Assembly: GCA_963920575.1 (NCBI GenBank)
Contig: OY986972.1
Span: 23,856,672-23,920,671 of the forward strand
Length of the DNA: 64,000 bases
DNA from: Narthecium ossifragum
Taxonomy: Eukaryota; Streptophyta; Magnoliopsida; Dioscoreales; Nartheciaceae
Direction of reading: 5' to 3'
A program made the translations under genes and the position numbers. Positions within the stretch are counted from its first letter, which is position 1; each line of letters starts with the position of its first letter. Under the pieces are notes generated by a model. That model had not been told where the DNA came from. It was given only the letters and a program-made list of their open reading frames with translations, and did no database searches. Below, in pieces: positions 1 to 10,962 of the stretch.

Positions 1-779
1 AGGGCAATGGCCTGTGGCTCGACGGTCCATTGCCAGTGCCAAAAATCACTAACAGTAAGATCCTAAATTTCCAACCATTTTAACAAGCAACTCATCATAT
101 GGGTCCGTCTCAATTGTATCTTATCTTGTGTTTCTGTAGCAGATATTGCCAATGAGGAGACGGGGACGAGATCGTTCCTGAGGAACGGTATCTATATGGC
201 GAACATCGGATTGAAGGGGAGCAAGTATAGGCTGAGGATGTATGCCTTTGATCTGCTGGCACTTGGAGACTTGCTGGGAAAAGATGCATGGAGCTACGTT
301 AGGAAATACATCAGTTTGAAGTCTACAGTCATGTACTATGATTTCGACAAGCTTATATCTGCGGCTCCCGAAGAAGAGAAGCTGCCCCTTACTGATCTCG
401 CCAACAGGTTGTTCGATAGCGTCGAGAAGGTAACAACAATCTTAGGATCAATGAATTGATCTCGTCTAGCGAATTTTGTCCATAAACTAGTAGAATGGGT
501 GTTGTTTCCTTTAAGAGGCACGTAATCAATTCATAGGATTCGAAGGAACCCTGTATTGCTGATGTTTTTGTAACAATTTTCAGAGTCTTACCGATCTTTT
601 AATAGAAAGGCGATTGAACCTTTAAGTTTTGTAACTCCAATCAGCTTCCTGACAGTAGAAATTCTTCCATCTTTTAACAGTTTGATGATGCTGTGAAGAA
701 GCGCGACGATCCTATGGCACAGTCATCTTATGCAGATACAACAGTTATTCTCCAGGAGGTGATGACCAGAATGGCATAG
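1..779 (+). CDS. PsbQ-like lumenal subunit of the chloroplast NDH complex (PnsL2/PnsL3 type), 5' end outside window
   Basis: The protein belongs to the PsbQ family but is the NDH-associated type, a thylakoid-lumen subunit of the NDH-photosystem I supercomplex in cyclic electron flow. I read three exons: 1-54, 140-429 and 681-779 (TAG at 777-779). Introns are GT-AG, the first in phase 1 (donor 55, acceptor AG 138-139) and the second in phase 0. The translation carries family-typical pieces: [48 protein letters not shown] and the C-terminal [13 protein letters not shown]. The ATG at 196 is internal, because the frame stays open upstream to the acceptor and homology continues. The transit peptide is outside the window. 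The full PSBQ gene lies 1.2 kb downstream on the same strand with matching intron phases, which suggests an old tandem pair. I cannot separate PnsL2 from PnsL3 by eye. Confidence 0.88.
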
Positions 780-1851
780 ATTTTGTACTACTGCTATGAG
801 AGTGAAAGTTGAAGTAATGTAGAAATTTTTCTCTATCCTCAAAGAATAACACCATTTTACCTTCAAGAAAGAACATCTGGATTCTTTGTTTATGCACTTG
901 TGGCCCTTTTACATACAAGAAAGAGGAACAGAGCAAGTGACAACAGTGATACAGGAGCATTCACGGAAATTTGCCCTTCTTGATTCCTAAACCTTAATTT
1001 ATAACTGAAGTTTCTTTTCACACATAAGAAGTACTTGGTTCAAGTATCTTTTCTCTTAATTTATTTTATTTTTCAACATAATATGAATAACTAATTTATT
1101 TGAATATTTCATATGCTATTTCAAAAAATAAGCACTGTTATATAGCAAGCAGGTATTGTGGAGGAAACAAAAATCTAGATGGTGATAGATCCAACAAGGA
1201 ACCTGCCATATACTCAATCACAATCTCGACTTAAGTTGAAGCAGCCAATGATAAATCCAATATAATTTCAAAATAATTATGGAAGAGGTACTCAATTAAA
1301 GGTTATGTGACCAATTGGAGAGAGGATAGTTGGGCCTAATTAATCAACGGATAAAGATCCGTCTACATGGCCACATTACACATGATCACAATCGGTACAG
1401 TCGGTCATCTAATTCATCGGTAGTGTTCCACCGATGGATTAGAACAATCAATCAGCAGTGTTTTATCGATTAGATGATTGATATATTCAATCAGCAGATG
1501 TCTACCGATTGATTGATCTAATTCATTAATAGTGTTCTACCGATGAATTAGGTGAAATAATTGGTAGAGATCTACGGATTGAAGGGCATGTGTTGTATAT
1601 GTCATTACCCATGTACCCAAATGAGCGTCCTTAATCAACAGCAAGTAGTCATTGGTGCCAATTAAAATGACATCTAACATAAAAGTTGCTATAATGGTTA
1701 AAGACCTAAATTAATCGAGCCTCGTCCTATTTAATCTGATCGATAAACATAACTGAGTACCGTCAATGTGGAGACACGCCTGACGTGTCAAAAGCCGATT
1801 GGCCTACAATGCAACCCAATCCAACTTGTCACACCACACCACACAAGAGTA
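780..1851. other. Intergenic spacer with a MITE-like element
   Basis: This is the 3' flank of the PsbQ-like gene and the far upstream region of PSBQ. I see no coding exon. The only structured part is the palindrome-rich element at about 1375-1610. Confidence 0.6.
1375..1610. repeat. Palindrome-rich MITE-like element, copy A
   Basis: A stretch of about 235 bp built from short inverted repeats such as CATCGGTAG-TGTT-CCACCGATG, each a small hairpin about 20-22 bp wide. The ends carry CATGTG-type sequence. Diverged relatives lie at 14004-14155 and 44795-45023, so this is a dispersed family. Borders are approximate because no clean target duplication was found for this copy. Confidence 0.55.
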
Positions 1852-1907
1852 CACGTGGCAATGTATTAGTGGAACTCATCTTATCCACATCAAATAAGCG
1901 GATAAGG
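1852..1907 (+). promoter_or_regulatory. Light-responsive module (G-box plus I-boxes) upstream of PSBQ
   Basis: A G-box CACGTGGC lies at 1852-1859, an I-box GGATAAGG at 1900-1907, and a further I-box in reverse orientation (CTTATCC) at 1880-1886. They sit 115-170 bp upstream of the PSBQ start codon. G-box plus I-box pairs are an established light-responsive unit in photosynthesis gene promoters, so the arrangement fits the gene. I see no convincing TATA box. Function is inferred from motif identity and position. Confidence 0.6.
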
Positions 1908-2022
1908 CGACGACATCCGAACACACCACCACCGATTAAAATCCCACCACTCCCCTCCTCTCCCTCCAAAAAGATCACCTGAAAAAACCGCCGGAGCTCA
2001 GAGAAGAGAGAGAGAAAGAGTA

Positions 2023-2941
2023 ATGGCTCAGGCAATGGCTTCCATGGCCGGACTACGCGGCTCCTCCCAGGCCGTCCTCGAAGGGAGCCTCCAGATCGGC
2101 GGCTCCAGCCGCCTCCCAGTCCCCAGTGGCGGCCGGGTGTCCGTGACCCGCCCTGCCTTTGCCAGCGTCCGAGCCCAGCAGGCTTCAGAGGAGAAAGTAG
2201 ACTCAGTGCCTCAGAGCGGTCGCCGGGATGTTCTCGGCCTGGTCGCCGCTGGATTGGCCGGCGGATCTTTCGTCAAGGCTGTGCTTGCGGAAGGCAAGAA
2301 GATCAAGGTCGGCCCGCCTCCCAAGCCTTCCGGTGGACTCCGTAAGTTCTCCGGCAAACCATTAAATTCTAATCCACATACATCAATAGATTTGGTAAAA
2401 GTTTCAGCTACAAAGCTCAATGTTTCTTTTTTTTCACAGCCGGGACTCTGAACTCCGATGAGGCAAGAGATCTGGATCTGCCATTGAAGGAGAGGTTCTA
2501 CCTGCAAACATTGTCACCAGATCAAGCGGTCCAAAGAGTGAAGGAGTCTGCTAAGGAAATCCTAAACGTTAAGGGGTTGATAGACAAGAAGGCATGGCCT
2601 TACGTCCAAAATGACCTCCGCCTCAGGGCCTCTTACCTCCGTTACGATCTCAACACCGTCATCTCCGCCAAGCCCAAGGATGAGAAGAAGCCACTCAAGG
2701 ATCTCAGTGGAAAGCTCTTTGCCACCATAGATGATGTGAGTTCCTTACCTTATGTTGTCAATGGAATTAAATGCTAATGTTAATTTTCATGTTAAATATG
2801 TGACACGTTTTTTTTTTTTCTTCTGGTTTTCTCTCTCATCAGTTGGATCATGCTGCAAAGATTAAGAGCTCTGAGCAAGCTGAGAAGTACTATATAGCAA
2901 CCAAGTCTGCACTGGATGATGTCCTTTCCAAGCTAGGATAG
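2023..2941 (+). CDS. PSBQ: Oxygen-evolving enhancer protein 3 (PsbQ), chloroplastic
   Basis: PsbQ is the extrinsic 16-17 kDa lumenal subunit of the photosystem II oxygen-evolving complex and helps retain calcium and chloride. I read three exons: 2023-2341, 2440-2735 and 2843-2941, encoding 237 residues. The introns are GT-AG, in phase 1 and phase 0. The first ~80 residues form a bipartite transit peptide: a stromal-targeting part rich in Ser, Arg and Ala, then a twin-arginine signal ([16 protein letters not shown]) ending in VLA before the mature start [11 protein letters not shown], which fits Tat-pathway import into the lumen. The mature four-helix region has family hallmarks: [44 protein letters not shown] and the C-terminal [12 protein letters not shown]. 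Length and splice phases fit an intact functional gene. The start ATG follows a GAGA-rich leader. Confidence 0.97.
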
Positions 2942-3368
2942 ACGAAGGCTATTATTGCTTGTGAATTGTAATCCTTCTGTTTTAGTTTTTTATGTGAATT
3001 CCCCAGTATATGAATTCTCAAAGAATGGCTATTAAGGCGTTCTCTTTAGATCATATATCACAATGCCAAAACTGGTCGCATCCAAGGACGAATGATCGAT
3101 GTTGATCCTAAAGGTATCAGATATATTTCTAATTAATCACAAATTCAGGTAAAGAAATTGTTAATCTCATGAGATCCATGTAGACTGAAAGAAGCCTATG
3201 TGATAACATAAGCATAGAATACCACATTACTTCTTAAAAATTGACAAAATGCCTGTGCTTGTAAACTTTCAGTTAATCAGCAACCAACATATATTTCATT
3301 GAAACTAGGCCAGAATCCATCATTTCTTCCCCTGAGACATTTTAATGAGAAAATAATACACTTTATGA
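2942..3368. other. Spacer between PSBQ and the convergent L28 locus
   Basis: AT-rich 3' flanking sequence of two convergent genes. No ORF, RNA gene or repeat recognised. Confidence 0.5.
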
Positions 3369-4624
3369 TCAAGAGGATTCATGACTAGTTTCTTTCAGCC
3401 TTATAACGTTGAGGGGGTACTCCCTCAGGCATCTCTTCCAACATCTTCCACAAAACTTCACAACACTACTCTCAGTTCCTTCCTCGATCTGTTTTGCTTC
3501 TCCTTGATCACCATCATATATTCCTTCTTCAATCCTCTTCTGCTTTGTCATGGCTCTTCGGGCTTCCCTTCTAGCCTCTCTCTTGGCCATCTTGAGCTCT
3601 TCAAAACCCTTTTCAATCTTGGCTTCCTCTTCAGGGGAGAAGAAGCAAACTTCCATCTTTCCAAGCTCCTCATTCATCTTCTCAGCTTTTGGCTTCCAGA
3701 ATAGGCCCATCTCTGTGTCCATCTTGTGATATGGTGTTTTCAAAAGGTACTCATCTATACCACCAGCTTTGTCTATACATCTGAGAGCATGAGTTGTGAC
3801 TTTCACACGTATATATGTGTCGGTCATGGATGTAACTAAAAAGGCGCTTCTTTTGGCTTCCATGTTCTTCGAGACCTTGATTATAAGAAAATCAAGATTT
3901 CAGATTTTATCATTTGAACTTGTATCACTATAATTTAACTTGCAGATTAACTCGGAAGACTACAAACACAATATAAGAACACGGATAAGTATGTCCAAGC
4001 AATTGAGACTCTAATCATCTGTACTAGACAAGCATACAAAAACTTAAGTAGTATTCAGGGCTTAAACTGGAGTTAGCATAGTTTGCGGGGAACTCCGACT
4101 TACCGTGGTTGAGCAAGTCTACATCTTATTAACCCAGTTAAAGACATCTAAGATAAGCCTTCTAAGGTTGGATTAGTAGATGAGAATAAGACCACCATGC
4201 TCGCTCGTATAGAGAAATCCCAACCCGTTTGAACCGACTGCTCGCTTTTCAAAGAGAAAAATGTATAGAAGATTACTCGTGTGACACTTCCAACCATCAC
4301 ACAAATAGGAAGGAAAAGTCAAAAAGAAATCTCCAAGAATCACATCAAGATTATACAAAAGGCGAAATTTTGAGGAAAAGGTCGGGGAGCTTACTTGTTA
4401 CCACCATCCTCGCTGACCTTATTGCCGAATTGGATGTGGCGGCTGGCGAAGATCCCGCGCTTGGCCCACCCCATGACGAGCTTATTGTTCGGGAGACACT
4501 TCCTCACCGCCTTCATCACCTTTGGCGGCGCATCCAAATCTACCTTTCTCGCAATCTTTTTGAATAGCTCTCCTGACCTAAAAAAATCTCTTCGGCCACG
4601 AGAGGCAACGGAGAAGGTAGTCAT
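3369..4624 (-). pseudogene. Mitochondrial large-subunit ribosomal protein bL28m, frameshifted
   Basis: bL28m is a structural protein of the mitochondrial ribosome. Exon 1 (4395-4624) starts at MTTFSVASRGRR and ends in the family block RGIFASRHIQFGNKVSEDGG; a longer in-frame start exists at 4669. Exon 2 (3369-3875) follows a GT-AG intron in phase 2. The expected exon 2 order RRTWKP, RLFSYI-DRHI, RVKVTTHALRCIDKAGGIDEYLLKTPYHKMDTEMGL is all present, but in three different frames. One indel lies near 3855, just after the WKP codons, and a second, apparently an extra TATA, near 3812. The remaining reading frame runs open to 3369 with a Lys/Arg-rich tail. The locus is therefore a recent pseudogene, or the assembly carries two small indels; intron retention argues against a retrocopy. 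Confidence 0.75.
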
Positions 4625-4669
4625 GGTGGCGGAGGAAGAGGAAATATGGATTTCGAGTTCAACTCTCAA

Positions 4670-4833
4670 AATCTTTGGGGACTTGTTAAACGAAAGGACG
4701 TGTGGTGAATTATGAGAGGGTAATGTTTGTTCTTCGATGTTTCGTATTAATTTAGTTAAATTAGTTTAATGAACTCTGGAAAACCTATTTCTACGTATAA
4801 ATATTTAGCCTCTTTTGGTGTATATGGACATGT
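4670..4833. other. 5' flank of the L28 locus up to the Mutator insertion
   Basis: Short AT-rich flank. Nothing further recognised before the 9-bp target site at 4834-4842. Confidence 0.4.
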
Positions 4834-4842
4834 TATTCCGGG

Positions 4843-5049
4843 GGCTAAATTATGTATTAGTACCCTGTAGTTTCAGTCAACTTTTTATATGGTCCCTGAA
4901 GTTTAATTTCGTGACATTGAGTCCCTCGATTTTATTTTTGGTTCTCATGTGGGCCTCCACCCCAACTTCCGTCGGCTAACTAACGGCAAAATGGGTCACG
5001 TGCGCCGCACGTGACCCCCTTTCCGTCAGCTAACGGCAGCTGCAACAGA
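4843..5049 (+). repeat. MULE left terminal inverted repeat
   Basis: Begins GGCTAAATTATG and contains the palindromic GTCACGTGCG...CGCACGTGAC segment. It is the near-perfect reverse complement of 10742-10953. Diverged inverted similarity extends further inward to about 5235. Confidence 0.92.
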
Positions 5050-5645
5050 ACCGCGAAGCCCAACCGCGAAAAACTGCCTCGAACTGCGAAACCAAACATA
5101 TTCTATTCAAAATCGCCAAATGCCATAGCCCTCTCCATCGGGTTTCCCTCACCGGCGATCAACGCCAAAAATGCTCCCCTCACCGACGATCAACGCATTT
5201 TGAGTGGCGATCACGAAGGTCTGAGTGGCGATCATCCCCAAACGTCGTCCTGAGACAGGTATGAGCCCTACAACGGCAGGTAGTATTAGCTAGGGTATCA
5301 TTTATCTTGATTTACGTGGAATGTTGGATTTCTTTCTTTGATTTGTTTAATGTCTTGAACCGTGTGTGAGATTTGATAGTGATTTCTTATTTGTGGTAGG
5401 ATTTTTTTAGCGATTTGGTTATTGTTTGCAACCGTAATTTATGTGGAATGCTGGATTTCTTACCTCGATTTTTTTATTGTCTGCATCCGTGTCTCTATGA
5501 GGCTTGGGGATGGGTTAGGGGAGTTTTGCAGTGGGTTACTTTAGCATGTGGGGCATGCTAATTGTGGTATGTTTACTTTTCCATATCATGGGGCATGCTT
5601 TCCAAGTGTTAAAATAGTCAATCTTGTTCATGTTTCAGGTCCAGG

Positions 5646-8600
5646 ATGGCCAATCAAGGGGATGTGGAACCATTTAACATGCATGTCCACCATGGGGGTT
5701 TCTTGATGCATGCAGACAGTCGCATTACATATGAAGGGGGGAAGGTAGATGTTTTTGACAACTGTGACCCTGATCAGCTGAGTTTGATAGAAATTGGGCA
5801 CATGATGAGAGAATTGGGCCATGCAACAATGTTCACGCTGTGGTATGTGAGACCTGGGGTTAGTATGGAATTTGGTATTAGGCCTTTAGCAACAGATAAG
5901 CATGTTTTAGAGATGGCTAGCCTTGGCAGTAGTGCTGGTGAAGTCCATGTCTATTCTGATCATTGCGTCGATGAGGCACCTGTGTTTGCTGATGAATGCG
6001 AGCTGGATACTATTGGCAAAGCTGATGATCAAGGTGCTTACCAGGTTGACTCAGACAGGAGCACTGATAATGAGGCTGCTAAATATGACCCTTTAGTTGA
6101 AGGCAGTAGTGATGATGATGAGAATGACATAGATTATAAGCCTCATCTAGCATCCAACTGTGGTGATCAAATGGGAGGACAAGATGGGGGTGAGGATGCT
6201 GGGGGATCTACTAAGGCTGGGGGAGATGCTGAGGATGAAATGGGAGGACAAGCTAATGTTGGTGTGGATGATCAAGGGGAGAGAGAAGTTTCAGATTATT
6301 TGCCAAGTGATGAGCTAATCAGTCTGTGTGGCTCTTCAGATGATGAGGTAGATTCCTACCCAGTCTTCAACCAGGAAACTGACTTGCAGGGGGGTGTTAA
6401 AATGGTGGTGGGGACCAAATTCCCCTCTGCAAAAGTATTTAGAGACTTTGTAAGAGAGTATGCAATTAGAGGAGGGTTCAATGTGGAGTTTGTAAGGAAT
6501 GCAGCAGCAAGAGTCACAGCCAAGTGCAGAGATGGTTGCCCCTGGAGAGTCCATGCCTCCCCTATGCAGAACCAACAAACTTTTCAGATCAAAACATTGA
6601 TTGATAGGCATTGCTGCTGCAGGACTTACAAGAATAGCCTTGTTAACTCTACATGGTTAGCTGAAAAGTACTTGTGTGATTTTAGAATTGACCCTGACAT
6701 GAAGCTGGACACACTAATACAGAAGGTGAAGAGGGATTTCATAGTTGACATCTCACCAAGCCAAGCATATAATGTGAGAAGGAAAGCAAGGACAAAGATC
6801 CAGGGTAGTTTTGCTGATCAGTATGGCAGTATTAGAGCTTACTGCCATGAGATTTTAAGGAGTAATCCAGGTAGCACATGCATTGTGAAGACAAACAGAG
6901 CTGAAGATGGGACCCATTCTATTTTTGAGAGGGTTTACATCTGCTTTGATGCTTGCAAAAGAGGTTTCCTGGCTGGTTGTAGGCCTTTAATTGGCCTAGA
7001 TGGTTGTCATCTTAAAGGACCATGTCATGGGCAGCAACTTCTTGCAGCCATAGGAAGGGATGGGAATGACCAAATGTTCCCTATCTGTTATGCCATAGTC
7101 GAGACTGAGTCCAGAGACTCATGGACATGGTTCTTGGAGCTCTTATTGTCTGACATAGGCTCATCACAAGATAATAAGTGGACCTTCATCACAGACCAGC
7201 AAAAGGTGAGCACATGTGGTTCATTCATAGGTGATAAATGCTACTATATAATTATTTCCAGTATAAAACTCATGTTTGTTTTTTTGGTCCTGTGATGATT
7301 GTTGCAGGGTCTGATTCCAGCCATGCAGGACCTTATGCCTGGTACGGACCATAGGTTCTGTGTGAGGCATTTGTATGCCAACTTTAACAAGTTGCACAAG
7401 GGCTTGATGCTTAAGATGTTGATGTGGGATGCAGCCAGGGCCACCAACAAGGCCTATTTTGATGAAGTGATGGATGGGCTTAAGAATATTGACCCAGAGG
7501 CCCACAGCTATCTGATGAAATTGCCACCCACATGGTGGTGCAGGCATGCCTTTGATTTCTACCCAAAGTGTGATTTATTGGCTAACAACATGGCAGAAGC
7601 ATTCAACAAATTTATTCTTGAGGCAAGGAAGAAGCCTATCATTACCATGTTAGAGGAGATTAGAGTCAAACTTATGACAAGGATGAGGATTAAGAGAGAG
7701 CAGATGATAGCATTTGATGGGGACATTTGTCCAAGAATACAGAAAAAGCTGGAGGATATCAAGAGGGCTGTCAATATATGGGTGTGCAAATATTCTGGAG
7801 AAAAGAGATTTGAGGTATCTTGGTTGGCAGACCAGTTCATAGTTGATTTGAATGAGATGAGTTGTAGCTGTAGGAAATGGGATTTGACTGGCATCCCATG
7901 TTGCCATGCAATCACTTGTATTTTTCACTCCAAAGAAAGGCCAGAGGATTATGTACATGCCTGGTGCAAGAAGGAAACATACATGCTTGCATACCAGAGC
8001 AACATAAGACCTATTAATGGGCCTAAGTTGTGGCCAAAGATTGGAGATGATGACATCAAGCCCCCAGTATACAGAAAACCACCTGGTAGACCTAAGAAGT
8101 TGAGAAAAAGGGCTCCAGATGAAAGTACAAGCAATAGCAAGGTGATGAGAAGGAATACAACTGTTAGATGCACAAACTGTTGGACATGGGGTCACAACAA
8201 AAGAACATGCAAAAGACCTCCATGCCCCAAGCCTGGTAGGACACACTCAGAGTTCAGGTCCCAAGAAAGGGGTGGGGGGACCAGCATACCACCACCAGTC
8301 GGATATGGGCCCCATGCTGGCACTCCAATGGCAAGGTCCTACCACCCCTCGAATGTAAGTTGATTGCTGACTGTAAATGAATGCTCTTCAAATCTTCAAA
8401 TTTGTGGATTCTTGAGTACTGATTAATGTTATTGTCTTCACCTGGTAGACTGGTAGGGGAAGAAGGTCTGTGGGCCCAAGGGGAAGAGGCAGGGGGCATG
8501 TCATGACAGCAGACAATGTGGACATCAATCTATCCAATTTACATCATGTGGAGATGACTGTGAGTGTTGTTTTCTTCTGTATTTAGCATGTGTTTAATAA

Positions 8601-9260
8601 TCGTAGCCTTTTAATTACAAGACTATATCCAAACTTCCAGACTTAATAATCGTAGCCTTTTAATGAGCAACAAACTTCCAATTTCATCTGGTTGCCTTTT
8701 AATGAGTAAGCAAATGTTTCAGCAAATGTTTTATTCTGTATTTAGCATGTGTTTAGCAACTGGCATCATGGTTAATGCTTTAAGCTGTGCAGGGTGACAA
8801 CAACCTAGTTGGAGTTCCACCTAGATCAAACATGGCTGCAAGACAAGCCTGGATCCCTGGAGGGAGGGCAACTTCAGTTGGTAGACAAGGCAGAGGGAGA
8901 GGAGGAACATCAAGGGGGGATGTGCCAGCTGCATCCAGAGGAAGAGGGAGACCAGTTGGAAGAGGCAGAGGAAGAGGATCAGGATCTGGAATGGAGGGGG
9001 GAACATCAGTAGTAGGAGATGTAGCAACAGCATCTAGAGGAAGAGGGAGACCGGCAGGAAGGGGAAGGGGAGCAGTGGGAGTAAGGCAAGGCTGGGTTCC
9101 AGGAGGGAGGGCTCCAAGCCAGACAGATCACTTCACACCTGGCCCCAGCCAACCCCCCCAATCTGATAGCTCTATGTTTGTTGACTGGGAGGGAATGTCA
9201 GTAAATGCACCATTCACCACTCCAAGACCAGCTGGGACTTCAAATGTGTTTGTTGACTGA
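5646..9260 (+). CDS. MULE transposase with PB1-like, MuDR, DDE and SWIM domains
   Basis: This is the DDE transposase of the surrounding element. I read four exons, all joined in phase 0 by GT-AG introns: 5646-7205, 7308-8354, 8449-8559 and 8793-9260, about 1061 residues. Residues 1-100 look like the PB1-like N-terminal module of plant MULEs, followed by an acidic linker. The MuDR DNA-binding region starts near residue 255 (VGTKFPSAKVFRDFV...CPWRVHAS). The catalytic core shows LDGCHLKG (first Asp) and FITDQQKG (second Asp) at the exon 1/2 junction, with the Glu probably in NMAEAFNKFILEARKKPI. A SWIM zinc finger (CSCRKWDLTGIPCCHA) and a CCHC knuckle (CTNCWTWGHNKRTC) follow. The last exon encodes a long Gly/Arg (RGRGRP) tail. 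No stop or frameshift interrupts it. Confidence 0.93.
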
Positions 9261-9753
9261 TAGCTCTATGTTTGTTGACTTAAGAATATTTGTAATCCAG
9301 TGTAATTTTCTTTTTGTGGATGACAAATATGTCTTTAACTAAAACATCATCTATGGGCTATTATTGACTGAATGTTTGTAATCCAGTGCTAGTAAGAATG
9401 TTTGTAATCCAGTGTAATCCAGTGTTATTTGCTCAATGTAGGGTTCTACATTGCTCAATGGTGTGCTATCCTTTACTTGTTCCTTTTCTTAATTAGTAGC
9501 AGGTCTCTATAATAGTACTCTATTGTTCTTCATTAACTTGCTATATCATCTTCATTAATAGCTTCAATTCTATTTCGTTAACTTAGCAATTCAACAGGAA
9601 TACAGGAATGTTGATTACACAGGAATATGTAATGATGCAAAAAACTTAGCAATCCAACCGGAATACAAGAATGTTGATTACATAGGAATTCATACATGAA
9701 TGTTGATTACACAACTCCAATTCAACACATACTGCAGACTCAAGCTTCCTCAC

Positions 9754-10276
9754 TCAATATATAAAGATACAAAAAACTAAAAACACTACAATGAACTGCA
9801 GTATCTTCTTTCCATATTGAAGTTTCTTGATATCCATCTCCATCTTCGCAATTCCATCATCTCTGGACTTGCACATTACTATTAGCAACTGGTTTTGGGT
9901 AAAAAGGTCTGCCTCTTTCAGCCTCAGCTGCTCCAGTTCCACTTCCAATTTCTGAATCTTCATCTTCATCTCAATCTTCAGTTCATTGATTATTACATTC
10001 CCACGCTCACCCACTTTCCCATCAGCCCAGCTGAAGTAATTGCACCCACCATGTTCCTGCACGTTGAGATGTACTCATCACAATACATTTTTTCAAACAT
10101 CAACTCACAACAAATGGATTGCATTATAAATCAACCGAGTAGTTTGGGCATCCAAAAAATCTTCGCCCAGGATTTGTTGTGGTCCAAGATATCCTTAACT
10201 TGGCTCGCAGCCCGCAATCACAAACAAGTGGAGGTGGTGAAGGTGTAGAGGAGGACGAGACAGTGGACGATGACAT
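9754..10276 (-). CDS. GRF-type zinc finger protein with coiled coil and C-terminal membrane segment
   Basis: A two-exon gene inside the MULE, convergent with the transposase. Exon 1 is 10136-10276 and exon 2 is 9754-10056; the junction is in phase 0 and gives 147 residues. Residues ~18-60 form a GRF zinc finger (CDCGLRAKL...NPGRRFFGCPNY, then GGCNYFSWAD across the junction). A Lys/Glu/Leu-rich coiled coil follows (about residues 72-130). The protein ends in a hydrophobic stretch (FIVVFLVFCIFIY) that looks like a tail anchor. GRF fingers bind single-stranded DNA or RNA in characterised proteins; a role here in transposition is only an inference. The start at MSSSTV is chosen over an in-frame upstream ATG at 10306 because the Ser-rich leader is typical of this plant family. 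Confidence 0.78.
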
Positions 10277-10741
10277 CCTAAGAGTAAAAGAAGCGAATTT
10301 AATCATAAATTGAGTGCATAAAACATGCTAAAGCAAACAAATTGCCCAATTTAAGACAACTACACTATCAAACCTTCCGTCTAGTGATGTTGACCTCGAT
10401 TGGTGCCGTAGAAGTGTCCAAATCTCCTCCCCCCTATGATATTATGGCACCTAGGGCATGAAATTGAACACAAAAGCCCCTATTTCACCTTCCGTCGGCG
10501 CTTATCCAGGTGGGGTGGTCTCTCGTTTCCATTCAGCAGGAACCCTAACCTCCAAAGCCCATTCGGAGGAAGATGGCGGGTGGGAAATACCTATCTCGGG
10601 ACCATGGCTGCGGATAATCGCCACTCAGAACGCCGCCACTCAGAACGCCGGTGATCGCCACTCAAAATGCGTTGATCGCCAGTGAGGGGAGCTTTAGAAA
10701 CCTGATGGAGATGGAGAGGACGATAGAATATGTTAGGGTGA

Positions 10742-10953
10742 TAACGCTGTTGCAGCTGCCGTTAGCTGACGGAAAGGGGGTCACGCGCGGCGCACGTGAC
10801 CCCTTTTGCCGTTAGTTAGCCGACGGAAGTTGGGGTGGAGGCCCACATGAGAACCAAAAATAAAATCGAGGGACTCAATGTCACGAAATTAAACTTCAGG
10901 GACCATATAAAAAGTTGACCGAAACTACAGGGTACTAATACATAATTTAGCCA
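10742..10953 (-). repeat. MULE right terminal inverted repeat
   Basis: Reverse complement of 4843-5049 with about three visible mismatches, followed immediately by the second TATTCCGGG target copy at 10954-10962. Confidence 0.92.
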
Positions 10954-10962
10954 TATTCCGGG

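Larger units (their letters stand above)
4843..10953 (+). mobile_element. Mutator-like element (MULE), apparently autonomous
   Basis: The element is bounded by long terminal inverted repeats and by a perfect 9-bp target duplication, TATTCCGGG, at 4834-4842 and 10954-10962. The outer ~205 bp of the two TIRs differ at only about three positions by eye, and weaker inverted similarity continues inward for roughly 170 bp. Inside are a four-exon transposase gene on the plus strand (5646-9260) and a convergent two-exon GRF-zinc-finger gene on the minus strand (9754-10276). Both reading frames are open. Near-identical TIRs, an intact target duplication and open frames suggest a recent insertion. The two convergent genes recall the maize MuDR layout, although the second gene here is not a mudrB homologue that I can recognise. 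Confidence 0.93.

Noticed and set aside
196..459. Stand-alone 87-aa gene starting at ATG 196
   Set aside because: The frame is open upstream to a splice acceptor and the conserved protein continues into flanking exons; the apparent stop lies in an intron.
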